Part shown: positions 25,697-34,162 of the stretch, in pieces
Layout of the letters: each line of letters begins with the position of its first letter
How positions within the stretch are numbered: position 1 is the stretch's first letter
Source of the DNA: Curtobacterium pusillum
Lineage (GTDB): Bacteria; Actinomycetota; Actinomycetes; Actinomycetales; Microbacteriaceae
Length of the DNA: 64,000 nt
Direction of reading: 5' to 3'
Assembly (NCBI RefSeq): GCF_007680845.1
Contig: NZ_VEIY01000006.1
Location: 186,001 to 250,000, forward strand
Notes under the pieces: model-generated
Told to the model about the DNA's origin: nothing
The model's database searches: none
Seen by the model: the letters and a program-made list of their open reading frames with translations, nothing else
Made by a program: the position numbers and the translations under genes

Positions 25697-26566
25697 TCAG
25701 CGCGGGAAGCCCGGGGGCCGCGCCGTCGCCACAGCGGCCGCGGCATCGAGCATCGCGGCCCGGGAACGCAACGCCCGCACGTCCCGCTCGCGCCGCAGCA
25801 CGACGACCCCGGCGAGGAACACCTCCGGGTGCACGGCCGGCACCGGGTGCGCGTACTCCGCGACCGATGCCGCGAGCGAGCGCGCCGTGACCTCCCGGAC
25901 CTCCGGACGCAGGTCGGCGGCCCCGCGGAAGAACGCCCCGAGCCGGTTCTCCAACCGCTGCGGCAGCGCCGAGACGTCCGCGACCCGTGCCCACGCCACG
26001 AGCTCGGCGGGCAGGAGCACCTCGGGGTCGCGCTGCTTCGTCGGCCGCTCGTGCTGCACGATCGTCCCCGCGAGCAGGTCTCCGAGCCGCCGCGGCCGCG
26101 ATCCGAACAACGCCACGAGCAGCGCCACCGACCCGAGCGACATCCACAGCTCGAGCAGACCGACGAGTGCTCGGGCGAAGGCGTGCCGGAACCCGATCGC
26201 CCCGCCGTCGAGCCGGACCACCCGGGTGCCGGCGGCGTACCGCCCGACGCTCCGGCCCTTCGTCACCGTCTCGACGGCGGCGGGCACGAGCACGAGGACC
26301 CCGACGAGCAGTCCGATGTCGAGCGCCGCCGCCCACGCGTCGTCGATGCCGCTCGGCCACACCCGGGACACGCCGAACAGGAGCATGAGGTACAGCGCCA
26401 GCACGCAGACCGCGTCGAGGAGCGCCGCAGCGAGCCGCAGTGCGATGCCGGCCGGCTGGACGTCGAGGGCGACGGCCTCGCCGACGACGAGCTCGTCGGA
26501 GGTGTCGTCGAGCGCCCGGACGAACCGGCCGTCGGCGAGGTCACGCGGCGCGCGGGTCTTCGGCAT
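25697..26566 (-). CDS. RDD-family membrane protein
   Basis: A 289-residue membrane protein. After a short cytoplasmic start the core shows the RDD pattern: ALRLAAALLDAVCVLALYL (first segment with Arg and Asp), a second segment IGLLVGVLVLVPAAVET, TKGRSVGRYAAGTRVVRLDGG, and a third hydrophobic stretch ALVGLLELWMSLGSVALLVALF followed by SRPRRLGDLLAGTIVQHER. The C-terminal ~100 residues are soluble and helical. Function is unproven (transport has been proposed for the family). The ATG lies 6 bases after CAGAAT, a possible -10. It is divergent from the SpoIIM-like gene; the RDD-SpoIIM-DUF58-MoxR-DUF4350 set is a conserved actinobacterial cluster (Rv3695-Rv3691). Confidence 0.88.
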   Translation of the reverse strand: MPKTRAPRDLADGRFVRALDDTSDELVVGEAVALDVQPAGIALRLAAALLDAVCVLALYLMLLFGVSRVWPSGIDDAWAAALDIGLLVGVLVLVPAAVETVTKGRSVGRYAAGTRVVRLDGGAIGFRHAFARALVGLLELWMSLGSVALLVALFGSRPRRLGDLLAGTIVQHERPTKQRDPEVLLPAELVAWARVADVSALPQRLENRLGAFFRGAADLRPEVREVTARSLAASVAEYAHPVPAVHPEVFLAGVVVLRRERDVRALRSRAAMLDAAAAVATARPPGFPR

Positions 26567-26700
26567 GGGATCATTCTGTCGGACGCGGTCACGGCCCGCC
26601 CGGACGGCGGCCCGCCCGACCAGCGCCCGCACGCCCGGAGGCTCGCCCGCCCGACCGGCGGCCCGCCTGGACCCGGTCGCCGACGAGTGGGGGAGACACT

Positions 26701-27696
26701 GTGGACCTGGACGCCTACGCCGACGTGCACCGCGAGCGCTGGCAGGAGCTCGACCGCCTCGCCCGCGCACGGCACACCTCCGGCGCCGACGTCGACCGCC
26801 TCGTGTCCGCCTACCAGGAGGCGGCGACCGACCTCGCCCGCATCCGCGGCGCCGCACCCCGGACCGCCGTGGGCGACCGGCTGTCCCTGACCCTGTTCCG
26901 TGCCCGACTCCGCTTCACGGGCACGCCCGTCGACCCGCTGACGGCGGTCACGTCCTTCTTCGTGCTCCAGCTCCCCGCCTCGCTGTACCGGATCCGCTGG
27001 GTGACGATCTGGGTCGCTGCCGCCACCGTCGCGATCGCCGCGATCGTCGCCGTCTGGATCACCACGACGCCCGGGGCGCTCGACACGTTCGGCTCACCGG
27101 CCGCGCTCCGCCAGTACGCGACGCATGACTTCCAGGCGTACTACTCCGACCACGGCCTCGGGGCGTTCTCGGCGCAGGTGTGGACGAACAACGCCTACAT
27201 CGCGGCGACGATGGTGGCGTTCGGCATCACCGGGCTGTTCGTACCGTTCTCGATCGGGCAGAACGCGATCAGCCTCGGCGTCTCGGCGGCGATCATGCAC
27301 GACCAGGGCCGGCTCGGCGACTTCTTCCGCTCCATCGCCCCGCACGGCCAGCTCGAGCTCTACTCGATCTTCCTCGCGGCGGCCGCCGGCCTGATGATCT
27401 CGTGGTCCTGGATCGCGCCCGGGGCCCGGACCCGCGCGCAGGCACTCGCCGAGGACGGTCGCGCCCTCATCACGATCGCGGTCGGCCTGACGCTGACCCT
27501 GCTGCTGTCCGGCATCATCGAGGGCACGGTGACCCGCCAGGACTGGCCCTGGCCGGTGAAGATCGGCATCGGCACGGTGGCCCTCGCGGCGGTGCTCTGG
27601 TACCAGTGGGTCCTCGGCGGCCGCGCGTACCGGGCGGGGGAGCGCGGCGACCTCGAGGAGTTCGAGCGCGGCTCGTCGGCCCTCGTCGCGGGCTGA
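26701..27696 (+). CDS. Stage II sporulation protein M-like (DUF95) membrane protein
   Basis: A 331-residue membrane protein. The first ~75 residues are a soluble helical domain (RERWQELDRLARARHTSGADVDRLVSAYQEAATDLARIRG), followed by a GTPVDPL turn and five or six membrane segments with the SpoIIM-typical SDHGLGAFSAQVWTNNAYIAATMVAFGITGLF and SIAPHGQLELYSIFLAAAAGLMI. This DUF95 family is named after a Bacillus sporulation protein; in non-sporulating actinobacteria it appears with RDD, DUF58 and MoxR and probably belongs to an envelope or chaperone system, function unknown. GTG start preceded by GGGGGAGACACT. It is convergent with the DUF58 gene (1-base gap). Confidence 0.88.
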   Translation: MDLDAYADVHRERWQELDRLARARHTSGADVDRLVSAYQEAATDLARIRGAAPRTAVGDRLSLTLFRARLRFTGTPVDPLTAVTSFFVLQLPASLYRIRWVTIWVAAATVAIAAIVAVWITTTPGALDTFGSPAALRQYATHDFQAYYSDHGLGAFSAQVWTNNAYIAATMVAFGITGLFVPFSIGQNAISLGVSAAIMHDQGRLGDFFRSIAPHGQLELYSIFLAAAAGLMISWSWIAPGARTRAQALAEDGRALITIAVGLTLTLLLSGIIEGTVTRQDWPWPVKIGIGTVALAAVLWYQWVLGGRAYRAGERGDLEEFERGSSALVAG

Positions 27697-27697
27697 C

Positions 27698-29050
27698 CTA
27701 GAGCCGGCCGGTCGCCTTCGCACGGATGTACGCGTCCGCGACGAGCGGCGGGACCTGCTCGGGCACGGCTCGCACCACCTCGGCGCCAGCGCGTCGAGCG
27801 ACGTCGGCCACGCCGTCCGCATCGAGCAGCGTGCGTTCCGCAGCGGCGCGCCGGTGGACGTCGCGCTCCGCGCCGGACGGGAGGCGCGGCACCCGTCCGC
27901 CCCGCCGCCCGCGTCCCGACCCGGCCGGGTCCACCGCCCCGCTCGCCATCCGGGTGACCGCCGGGTCCGTGACGCTGGTCACGAGGACCGCGTGCCGTCG
28001 GGTGAGCCGGGGCAGGACGGCGAGCAGGTCGCCCGAGGCACCGATCGAGTCGAGGCTCGACGCGAGCACGACGAACGCGCGTGACGTCGTGATCGAGTCG
28101 ACGAGTGCCGGGACCGCCGACCAGTCGGTGGCGGCGAGCCCGGGCTCCGCGAGCGCGAGCGTCTCGCCGGACCGCTGCACCACGTCCGCCCGGGTGGCGC
28201 CGTGGACGCGTCCGCGGACGGCGTCGTCGAGCACGACGAGGTCGACCCGGTCGCCCGCTGCGGCAGCGAGCGCGCCGAGGAGGAGGGCGGTCTCGATGAA
28301 GGTGTCGAGGCGTGGTTCGTCGTCGACCCGGCCGGCTCCGGCGCGCCCGGCATCGACGACGACGATGACCCGCCGGTCGCGCTCCGGACGCCAGGTCCGC
28401 ACGACGAGGTCCTGCCGCCGAGCCGTCGCGCGCCAGTCGATCGACCGCACGTCGTCGCCGCGCACGTAGTCCCGCAGCGAGTCGAACTCGGTGCCGTGGC
28501 CGCGGAGCTGCAGGGTGGTCTCACCGTCGAGCTCCCGGAGCCGAGCGAGCCGCGAGGGCAGGTGCCGCCGCGACCGGAACGGCGGGGTGACGACGAGTTC
28601 CCCGGGGGCGGCGAGCACGCGTTGGCGCGCCGCGAGCCCGAGTGGACCGAAGGCGCGGACGGCGACCCCGGCGGTGCTCCGGCGTCCGCGGCGGAACGGC
28701 GCGAAGCGCATCCGGGCGGTGCGGCGTTCGCCGGCCGGCACCTGCATCCGCACCCGTCCGGGACCATGGCCGGCGGACGGCTCCCACATGTCGCGGACGA
28801 TGCCGCGCAGCGTCCGGGTGCCGTCGTTCGCGAGGACGAGCGTCCCGTCCGCCGTGTCGTCCCGTCGGGCCAGCCGCGGCATCCGCCGTTCGACCCGCAC
28901 ACGTGTGAGGTCCGCGGCGAGCAGGACGTCGAGCACCGCGGCGAGCACCACCACGCCCGCCCACGCCAGACCCGCCCAGCCCGTGCCGAGCAGCACGGTG
29001 GGCACGACGGCGACGGCGAGCAGCGCGACGAACCGGCCGGAGATTGCCAC
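27698..29050 (-). CDS. DUF58 domain protein (MoxR-associated)
   Basis: A 450-residue protein with two N-terminal hydrophobic segments and the DUF58 core: GHGTEFDSLRDYVRGDDVRSIDWRATARRQDLVVRTWRPERDRRVIVVVDAGR, where VVVVDAGR starts a von Willebrand A-like fold with a MIDAS-type Asp. It is the last gene of the leftward MoxR operon; its GTG start overlaps the ATPase stop by one base (TAGTG). MoxR/DUF58 pairs act in metal or cofactor-dependent assembly of protein complexes; the client is unknown. Bases 27874-27889, in the variable segment encoding RVPRLPSGAE, match one arm of the dispersed palindrome. Confidence 0.92.
   Translation of the reverse strand: MAISGRFVALLAVAVVPTVLLGTGWAGLAWAGVVVLAAVLDVLLAADLTRVRVERRMPRLARRDDTADGTLVLANDGTRTLRGIVRDMWEPSAGHGPGRVRMQVPAGERRTARMRFAPFRRGRRSTAGVAVRAFGPLGLAARQRVLAAPGELVVTPPFRSRRHLPSRLARLRELDGETTLQLRGHGTEFDSLRDYVRGDDVRSIDWRATARRQDLVVRTWRPERDRRVIVVVDAGRAGAGRVDDEPRLDTFIETALLLGALAAAAGDRVDLVVLDDAVRGRVHGATRADVVQRSGETLALAEPGLAATDWSAVPALVDSITTSRAFVVLASSLDSIGASGDLLAVLPRLTRRHAVLVTSVTDPAVTRMASGAVDPAGSGRGRRGGRVPRLPSGAERDVHRRAAAERTLLDADGVADVARRAGAEVVRAVPEQVPPLVADAYIRAKATGRL
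27874..27889 (+). repeat. Half of the dispersed palindrome inside the DUF58 gene
   Basis: CGGACGGGAGGCGCGG is identical over 16 bases to the left arm of the intergenic elements; it lies in a linker-coding segment (PRLPSG on the reverse strand). No right arm follows beyond CACCCGTCC. Confidence 0.45.
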
Positions 29051-30045
29051 TAGATCGGCACCCGGACCTGGTCGAGCACCTGCTGCAGCACGCCGTCCGC
29101 ACCGACGCCCTCGAGCTCGGCGTCCGCGGCGACCCGGAGGCGGTGCCGCCACACGGGCAGCAGCATCGCCTGCACGTGGTCCGGGGTGATCGCCTCGTAG
29201 CCGGTGAGCCAGGCCCACGCCTTCGCGGCGGCCAGGAGCGCGGTCGCCCCGCGCGGGCTCACGCCGACCCGGACCGACGGCGCCTGACGGGTGGCCCGGG
29301 CGAGGTCGACGATGTAGGCCAGGACGTCGTCCCGCGCGCCGACCGCACGGACGGCCCGCTGCGCGGCGAGGACCTCGTGGACGCCGAGCACGGGCGTGAT
29401 CCCGGCGGACCGGACGTCGCGGGGCTCGAAGCCGTCGGCGTGGCGCCGGAGCACCTGCCACTCGACGTCGCGCGGCGGGACGTCGAGGGTGAGCTTCATG
29501 AGGAAGCGGTCGAGCTGGGCTTCGGGGAGCGTGTAGGTGCCCTCGAACTCGATCGGGTTCATCGTCGCCGCGACGAAGAACGGGACCGGCAGCGCCCGCG
29601 CGTCCCCGTCGACGCTCACCTGGCGCTCCTCCATCGCCTCGAGGAGTGCCGACTGGGTCTTCGGGGGCGTGCGGTTCACCTCGTCCGCGAGCAGCACGTT
29701 CGTGAACACCGGTCCCTCGCGGAACGGGAACGTGCCGGTCGAGGCGTCGTACACGAGCGATCCGGTGACGTCGCCCGGCATGAGGTCCGGGGTGAACTGG
29801 ATGCGCTTCGTGTCGAGTGACATCGCGGCGGCGAGGCTCCGGACGAGCAGGGTCTTCGCGACGCCGGGCACGCCCTCGAGCAGGACGTGGCCCTGCGCGA
29901 GGATCCCGACGATCATCCCGGAGACCGCGCCCTCCTGCCCCACGACGGCCTTGCCGACCTCGACGCGCAGCCGACCGAACGCATCGCGCAGCGGATCGGT
30001 GCCGGGCTCGGGCTGCTGGGTCTGGACGGGGGACGGATCGGTCAC
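29050..30045 (-). CDS. MoxR-family AAA+ ATPase
   Basis: A 331-residue AAA+ ATPase of the MoxR type: Walker A GVPGVAKT (residues 58-65), Walker B LLADEVNR followed by TPPKTQSALLEAMEERQVSVDG, sensor 1 AATMNPIEFEGTY and the arginine-bearing LPEAQLDRFLMKL. It is expected to act as a chaperone for a DUF58/VWA partner, encoded directly downstream with a one-base overlap. The GTG start is preceded by CGAGGAGCACGACC and overlaps the DUF4350 stop (GTGA), so the three are co-translated. Confidence 0.94.
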   Translation of the reverse strand: MTDPSPVQTQQPEPGTDPLRDAFGRLRVEVGKAVVGQEGAVSGMIVGILAQGHVLLEGVPGVAKTLLVRSLAAAMSLDTKRIQFTPDLMPGDVTGSLVYDASTGTFPFREGPVFTNVLLADEVNRTPPKTQSALLEAMEERQVSVDGDARALPVPFFVAATMNPIEFEGTYTLPEAQLDRFLMKLTLDVPPRDVEWQVLRRHADGFEPRDVRSAGITPVLGVHEVLAAQRAVRAVGARDDVLAYIVDLARATRQAPSVRVGVSPRGATALLAAAKAWAWLTGYEAITPDHVQAMLLPVWRHRLRVAADAELEGVGADGVLQQVLDQVRVPI

Positions 30046-31298
30046 GGTCGTGCTCCTCGGTGGTCTCGGTCGGTGTGCCGGTCGCCGGTGGTCGCGGCGA
30101 GGACGGCCTGTTCGAGCTCGTCGAGCGCCGCCGCTCCCGCGACGAGCGCTCGGTCGTCGTGCGTCGGTCCGCCGACCAGCACGGCGCCGACGCGCTGGTG
30201 CGGGATGCCGGTCGCGTGCGCGGCGGCCCGGACGACCTCGTCGACGTGTGCCGACCGGGGGAGCCCGAGCCGGCGGGCGGTGCGTCGGAGGGCGGCCACG
30301 CGGAGGGTGTCGAGCGCGTGGGTGCGGTCGCGCGTGCGGGCGGCGAGGCGCGCTCGGCCCTCGGTCGTCTCGGCGGCGCGCACGACGACCGGCATCCGCT
30401 CGACGACCAGGGGACCGAGACGGCGTCCGCGCCAGATCCCGGCGGCGACGGCCACCAGCCCGAGGAGGCCGAGCACGCTCGGCACCCACGGCGGGGCGAG
30501 CGACCCGAGCGTCGGCGCCGCGTCCGGGGCACCGGAGATCGGGGTGTACCAGGTGAGGGTCTCGTCGCCGCCGAGCAGGGCGAGCGCGAGGGCAGCGTTC
30601 CCGGCGGTGGTGATCGTGTCGTTCCGGAGCGCCGCGGTGGTGCCGACGAGGGTGACGTCGCCCGCGGGCGTCGCCGTCCGTACGAGGCCGTACGTGCGCT
30701 GGTCGCCCGATCCCGTCGCGGCGCAGAGGTCCGTGCCGGCAGGGGTGCGCTCCCCGTCGGGGACCGCGAACCCGGTCCCCGTGGCCGTGATGCGCTCGGC
30801 CTCCGCTGCCGCCGGGATCGGGCACGCCGCGGTCGACACGGTCCGGTCGTCGTCGGCCTGGGCGGCGGGCTCGACGTCGAGGCCGAACGCCTCGAGTGCA
30901 CGAGGGTCCGTCGTGACGAGGACGACGTGGGCGGACTGGCGCGCGAGGCGCCGGGCGACGGCCGGGTCGAGGGCGCCCTGCGAGTCGTCGACGAGGACGG
31001 TCCCGTCGGCGATGCGATCGGCGCGGGCGACGATCCGGACGTCGGTGCCCTGCTGTTCGAGGACCCGGACGAGGGCCTTCGTGCCGCTCGCCGTCGCGGA
31101 CCCCGGGTCGAGCGGTGCCCGTTCGGCGTTGCCGGTCCTCTGAGCGACGGCGGTGAGCGCCGCGAGCAGGAGCCCGACCAGGACGATCGCCACCCAGAAC
31201 CCGATCCGCAGGCCGCGTCCCTCACGGTGCGGCGGCGTCCGGTCGGTGGGGCGCTCGGCCGTGGCCGGCGTCGTGGCCGTCGTGGCCGTCGTGGTCAT
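30042..31298 (-). CDS. DUF4350 domain membrane protein
   Basis: A 418-residue protein with an N-terminal membrane anchor (GFWVAIVLVGLLLAALTAV), an external alpha/beta domain that resembles the type-1 glutamine amidotransferase-like fold of DUF4350 (NAERAPLDPGSATASGTKALVRVLEQQGTDVRI, LVDDSQGALDPAVARRLARQSAHVVLVTTDP) and a second membrane segment (WVPSVLGLLGLVAVAAGIW) followed by a soluble helical tail. It lies between MoxR and DUF4129 genes with ATGA and GTGA overlaps on both sides. Family known only as part of the MoxR/DUF58 cluster (mycobacterial Rv3691). Confidence 0.88.
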   Translation of the reverse strand: MTTTATTATTPATAERPTDRTPPHREGRGLRIGFWVAIVLVGLLLAALTAVAQRTGNAERAPLDPGSATASGTKALVRVLEQQGTDVRIVARADRIADGTVLVDDSQGALDPAVARRLARQSAHVVLVTTDPRALEAFGLDVEPAAQADDDRTVSTAACPIPAAAEAERITATGTGFAVPDGERTPAGTDLCAATGSGDQRTYGLVRTATPAGDVTLVGTTAALRNDTITTAGNAALALALLGGDETLTWYTPISGAPDAAPTLGSLAPPWVPSVLGLLGLVAVAAGIWRGRRLGPLVVERMPVVVRAAETTEGRARLAARTRDRTHALDTLRVAALRRTARRLGLPRSAHVDEVVRAAAHATGIPHQRVGAVLVGGPTHDDRALVAGAAALDELEQAVLAATTGDRHTDRDHRGARP

Positions 31299-31933
31299 GC
31301 GGGGACCGCCGGCGTCGTCGCGTGCACGGGCCTGGCGGTGCGCAGGGCGTGCTCGGTGTCCAGCACGTCGTGTGCGGCGGCCTCGGTCGCGTCGGCGCCG
31401 AGGTACCGGACGTCGTCGAACGTCGCTGCTGCGCGCTCCAGACGGTCCGACTCGGCCGGGAACAGGGCGCTCGCACGGCCGGCGATGGCACGGGCGGTCG
31501 CGCCGGGGACGTCGGGGACGAGGTCGCGCTCGCCGAGCCCGCGGGCGAGCGCGCGGTAGCCGTCGAGCACCGCACGCGACCAGTCACCGGCGCGCAGGGC
31601 GGCTCGGGCGTCGTCGGCGATCGCTCGGGCGGTGCGCAGGTCGTCGTCGTCGAACACGCCCCCGGGCTCCCGTCCAGCGGTCCGAGTGCGTCGCCGGGGG
31701 AGACCCCTCGCGACCACAACGAGCACGATCACCGCGACGAGGACGACGACGGCGACCCACAGCAGGGTGTGCGCGACGGCCGGGGACCCCAGGCCGTCCG
31801 CGCGGAACGATCCGAGCCAGTCGAGGACGGCCCGCGATGCCCGGTCCCACCAGGTCACCTGGGCACCGTCGTACTCGGACCGTTCGAGTTCGCGTTCGAG
31901 GAGGTGCCGGGCCTCGTCGGGACCGAGGGTCAC
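31295..31933 (-). CDS. DUF4129 domain membrane protein
   Basis: A 212-residue protein with one membrane segment (TLLWVAVVVLVAVIVLVVVARGL, residues ~55-77). Before it is a short outer part (LGPDEARHLLERELERSEYDGAQ) and after it the DUF4129 helical domain (DARAALRAGDWSRAVLDGYRALARGLGERDLVPDVPGATARAIA). The Y-D-G-A-L-AR-L pattern is the family's core. Start GTG at 31933 overlaps the upstream stop (GTGA); its stop overlaps the DUF4350 ATG. DUF4129 proteins occur with MoxR/DUF58 and transglutaminase genes; role unknown. Confidence 0.85.
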   Translation of the reverse strand: MTLGPDEARHLLERELERSEYDGAQVTWWDRASRAVLDWLGSFRADGLGSPAVAHTLLWVAVVVLVAVIVLVVVARGLPRRRTRTAGREPGGVFDDDDLRTARAIADDARAALRAGDWSRAVLDGYRALARGLGERDLVPDVPGATARAIAGRASALFPAESDRLERAAATFDDVRYLGADATEAAAHDVLDTEHALRTARPVHATTPAVPA

Positions 31934-33336
31934 GGGCGGCCGTCCGGCGGGTAGCGACCGGGCGCACCGCCCCACTCCGGCGGCTGCGGCTGTCCGGGCG
32001 CCGCCTGTCCCGGCTGGCCGGGCCATGCCTGCCCCTGTCCCGGCGCCGCCTGTCCCGGCTGCCCCGGCCACGCCTGCCCCGGCCACGCCTGCCCCGGCCA
32101 CGCCTGCCCCTGCCCGGCCCCCGGCTGCCCCGGCCACGGCGGCCGAGCCACCTGCGGCGCCGGCGCGAACGGGTCGCTCGGCTGCCCGGTCTCGAGGTGC
32201 GCGGCGATGCGCTGGTCGAGAGCCTCGGTCCGGATGCGCCGGTCGACGGCGAGGAGCGTCAGCACCGACGCACTGAGGACGTCCGTGATGCACTGCACCG
32301 CGATCGCGAGCAGGCTCCCCACGACGATCGCGACGACGCCGCCGGCCCCCACGCCCGACGATGCTCCGGTCTGTCCGAGCGGGTCGAACGTCCCGCCGAC
32401 GAGCACCGCGCCGATCGTGAGCGGGAACGACGCGATCGAGACGGCGAACCCGAACATCGCCTGCACGAGCAGCACGATCCCGAACGTCCGCCAGAACGCC
32501 CCGCGCGTGAGCCGCCACGACTGCGCGGCCGCCTGGAACACCGGCCGGCCCTCGAGCGCGATCGTCGGCACCGTGAACGCGAACTTCGTGCCGAGCCACA
32601 CGAGCAGCACGCCGAAGCCGAGGCCCATGCCGAGGATCGCGAGCACGAAGCCGCCGATGCCCGAGTTCCCCGCGGCGAGCGCCCCGGTGAACCCGATGAG
32701 CACGACGAGGAAGAGGACCCCGATCACCACGCCGGCCGCGAGCTGCACGAGGATCCACGCGACGACGGACCAGCGTCGCCCGGCGAGCAGCGCCCACAGT
32801 CCCCGGAAGGTCGCGCGGCGGCCGAGGATCCGCTGCCCGGTGTCGGCGGCGACCGGCGCGACGAGGAAGCCACGCCCGAGGTACGCCAGGAACGGCAGGC
32901 CCACGGACAGCACGATCCAGAGGGTCACCGACCCGGCCATGATCGAGTCGGCGCCGCTGCCGCCGCCCTCGACGGCGGCGAACATCCGGGACTGCACGGC
33001 CCGCTGGCCGAACGTGCTGACGAGGGTGGCGAGGAGCCCGAGCACGCCGCTCAGCAGCACGCTCCAGAGCAGCAGGACGCGCGCGTTCCGACGGAAGACC
33101 GTGAAGGCACCGCCGAGGACGTCGCCGAGGCCGAGCGGCCGCAGCGGGATGACCGGACGCGACCCCACCGGACCTGGACCCGACCCCACCGGACCCGACC
33201 CCGCCGGGCCCGGACCCACCGGACCAGGCCACGCCGGCCCTGGACCCGACCACGGGGCGGGCGGCTGCTGCCCGGGCTGGTGCGCCGCGCCTCCAGGACG
33301 ATCGCCCGGTGCTCCCGGGACCTGCCAACCGGACAT
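31930..33336 (-). CDS. Membrane protein with GDPD-associated (DUF975-like) helical core and Pro/Gly-rich ends
   Basis: A 468-residue protein. A Pro/Gly-rich N-terminus (~65 residues) precedes PLRPLGLGDVLGGAFTVFRRNARVLLLWS, which is typical of the glycerophosphodiester-phosphodiesterase membrane-domain family. About six membrane segments follow, with FVVAPVAADTGQRILGRRATFRGLWALLAGR between pairs. The C-terminus has low-complexity GQAWPGQAWPGQPGQAAPGQ repeats of about 90 residues, probably a disordered cytoplasmic tail. No phosphodiesterase domain is present. It heads the leftward five-gene operon ending in DUF58 and is divergent from mtrA, with 146 bases between. Confidence 0.8.
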   Translation of the reverse strand: MSGWQVPGAPGDRPGGAAHQPGQQPPAPWSGPGPAWPGPVGPGPAGSGPVGSGPGPVGSRPVIPLRPLGLGDVLGGAFTVFRRNARVLLLWSVLLSGVLGLLATLVSTFGQRAVQSRMFAAVEGGGSGADSIMAGSVTLWIVLSVGLPFLAYLGRGFLVAPVAADTGQRILGRRATFRGLWALLAGRRWSVVAWILVQLAAGVVIGVLFLVVLIGFTGALAAGNSGIGGFVLAILGMGLGFGVLLVWLGTKFAFTVPTIALEGRPVFQAAAQSWRLTRGAFWRTFGIVLLVQAMFGFAVSIASFPLTIGAVLVGGTFDPLGQTGASSGVGAGGVVAIVVGSLLAIAVQCITDVLSASVLTLLAVDRRIRTEALDQRIAAHLETGQPSDPFAPAPQVARPPWPGQPGAGQGQAWPGQAWPGQAWPGQPGQAAPGQGQAWPGQPGQAAPGQPQPPEWGGAPGRYPPDGRP

Positions 33337-33482
33337 CGCCGCCCCCTGTTCCGTCCTGACCGCGAAGCGGAAGACGCGGTCGGGACCATCCTGGCGGAAA
33401 ACGCCACGCGACGGGGGCTCGGCTATCGTGAGGGATCAGGTGTCGTCCGGGCACCGCTGCTCGTCCCACGGAGTCCCATCAC

Positions 33483-34157
33483 ATGACACCGCGCATCCTC
33501 GTCGTCGACGACGACCAGGCCCTCGCCGAGATGATCGGCATCGTCCTCCGCTCGGAAGGGTACGAACCGGAGTTCAGCGCCGACGGCAACGACGCCGTCG
33601 ACGCGTTCCACAGCTCCAAGCCCGACCTCGTGCTCCTCGACGTCATGCTCCCCGGCATCGACGGGATCGAGGTGTGCAAGCGGATCCGCGCCGAGAGCGG
33701 CACGCCGATCATCATGCTGACCGCGCGCGGCGACACCGCCGACGTCGTCGCCGGACTCGAGAACGGCGCGGACGACTACGTCGTCAAGCCGTTCAACCCG
33801 AAGGAACTCGTCGCCCGGATCCGCACGCGCCTGCGCCCGACGGCGGCCGACGCCACGGTGCTGCACGTCGGCGACCTCACGGTCGACGTCGCCGGACACG
33901 AGGTCCGCCGCGGGGACTCCGTGATCGCGCTGACACCCCTCGAGTTCGACCTGCTCCGGGCGCTGTCCGAGAAGCCGAACCAGGTGTTCACGCGCGAGAT
34001 GCTCCTCGAGCAGGTGTGGGGCTACCACTACAAGGCGGACACCCGGCTGGTGAACGTGCACGTGCAGCGCCTCCGCGCGAAGATCGAGCACGACCCCGAC
34101 AACCCGAAGATCGTCACCACGGTGCGCGGCGTCGGGTACCGGGCCGGAGGGGCCTGA
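33483..34157 (+). CDS. mtrA: Two-component response regulator MtrA
   Basis: A 224-residue OmpR/PhoB-type regulator. The receiver has the acidic pair in VVDDDQ, phosphoacceptor Asp53 in LLDVMLPG, and the conserved Lys in DDYVVKPF; the winged-helix DNA-binding domain ends in VWGYHYKADTRLVNVHVQRLRAKIE...VRGVGYRAG. The sequence and the mtrA-mtrB-lpqB order identify MtrA, which controls cell-wall and division genes in actinobacteria. GGAG precedes the ATG by about ten bases, and a TATCGT hexamer at 33422-33427 may be the -10. The upstream 146 bases are shared with the leftward operon. Confidence 0.97.
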   Translation: MTPRILVVDDDQALAEMIGIVLRSEGYEPEFSADGNDAVDAFHSSKPDLVLLDVMLPGIDGIEVCKRIRAESGTPIIMLTARGDTADVVAGLENGADDYVVKPFNPKELVARIRTRLRPTAADATVLHVGDLTVDVAGHEVRRGDSVIALTPLEFDLLRALSEKPNQVFTREMLLEQVWGYHYKADTRLVNVHVQRLRAKIEHDPDNPKIVTTVRGVGYRAGGA

Positions 34158-34162
34158 GCACC

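Noticed and set aside
33284..33297. GCCGCGCCTCCAGG inside the GDPD-like gene considered as another half element
   Set aside because: Only about 13 bases match, in a region whose codons (Gly/Ala/Pro) give such strings by chance.
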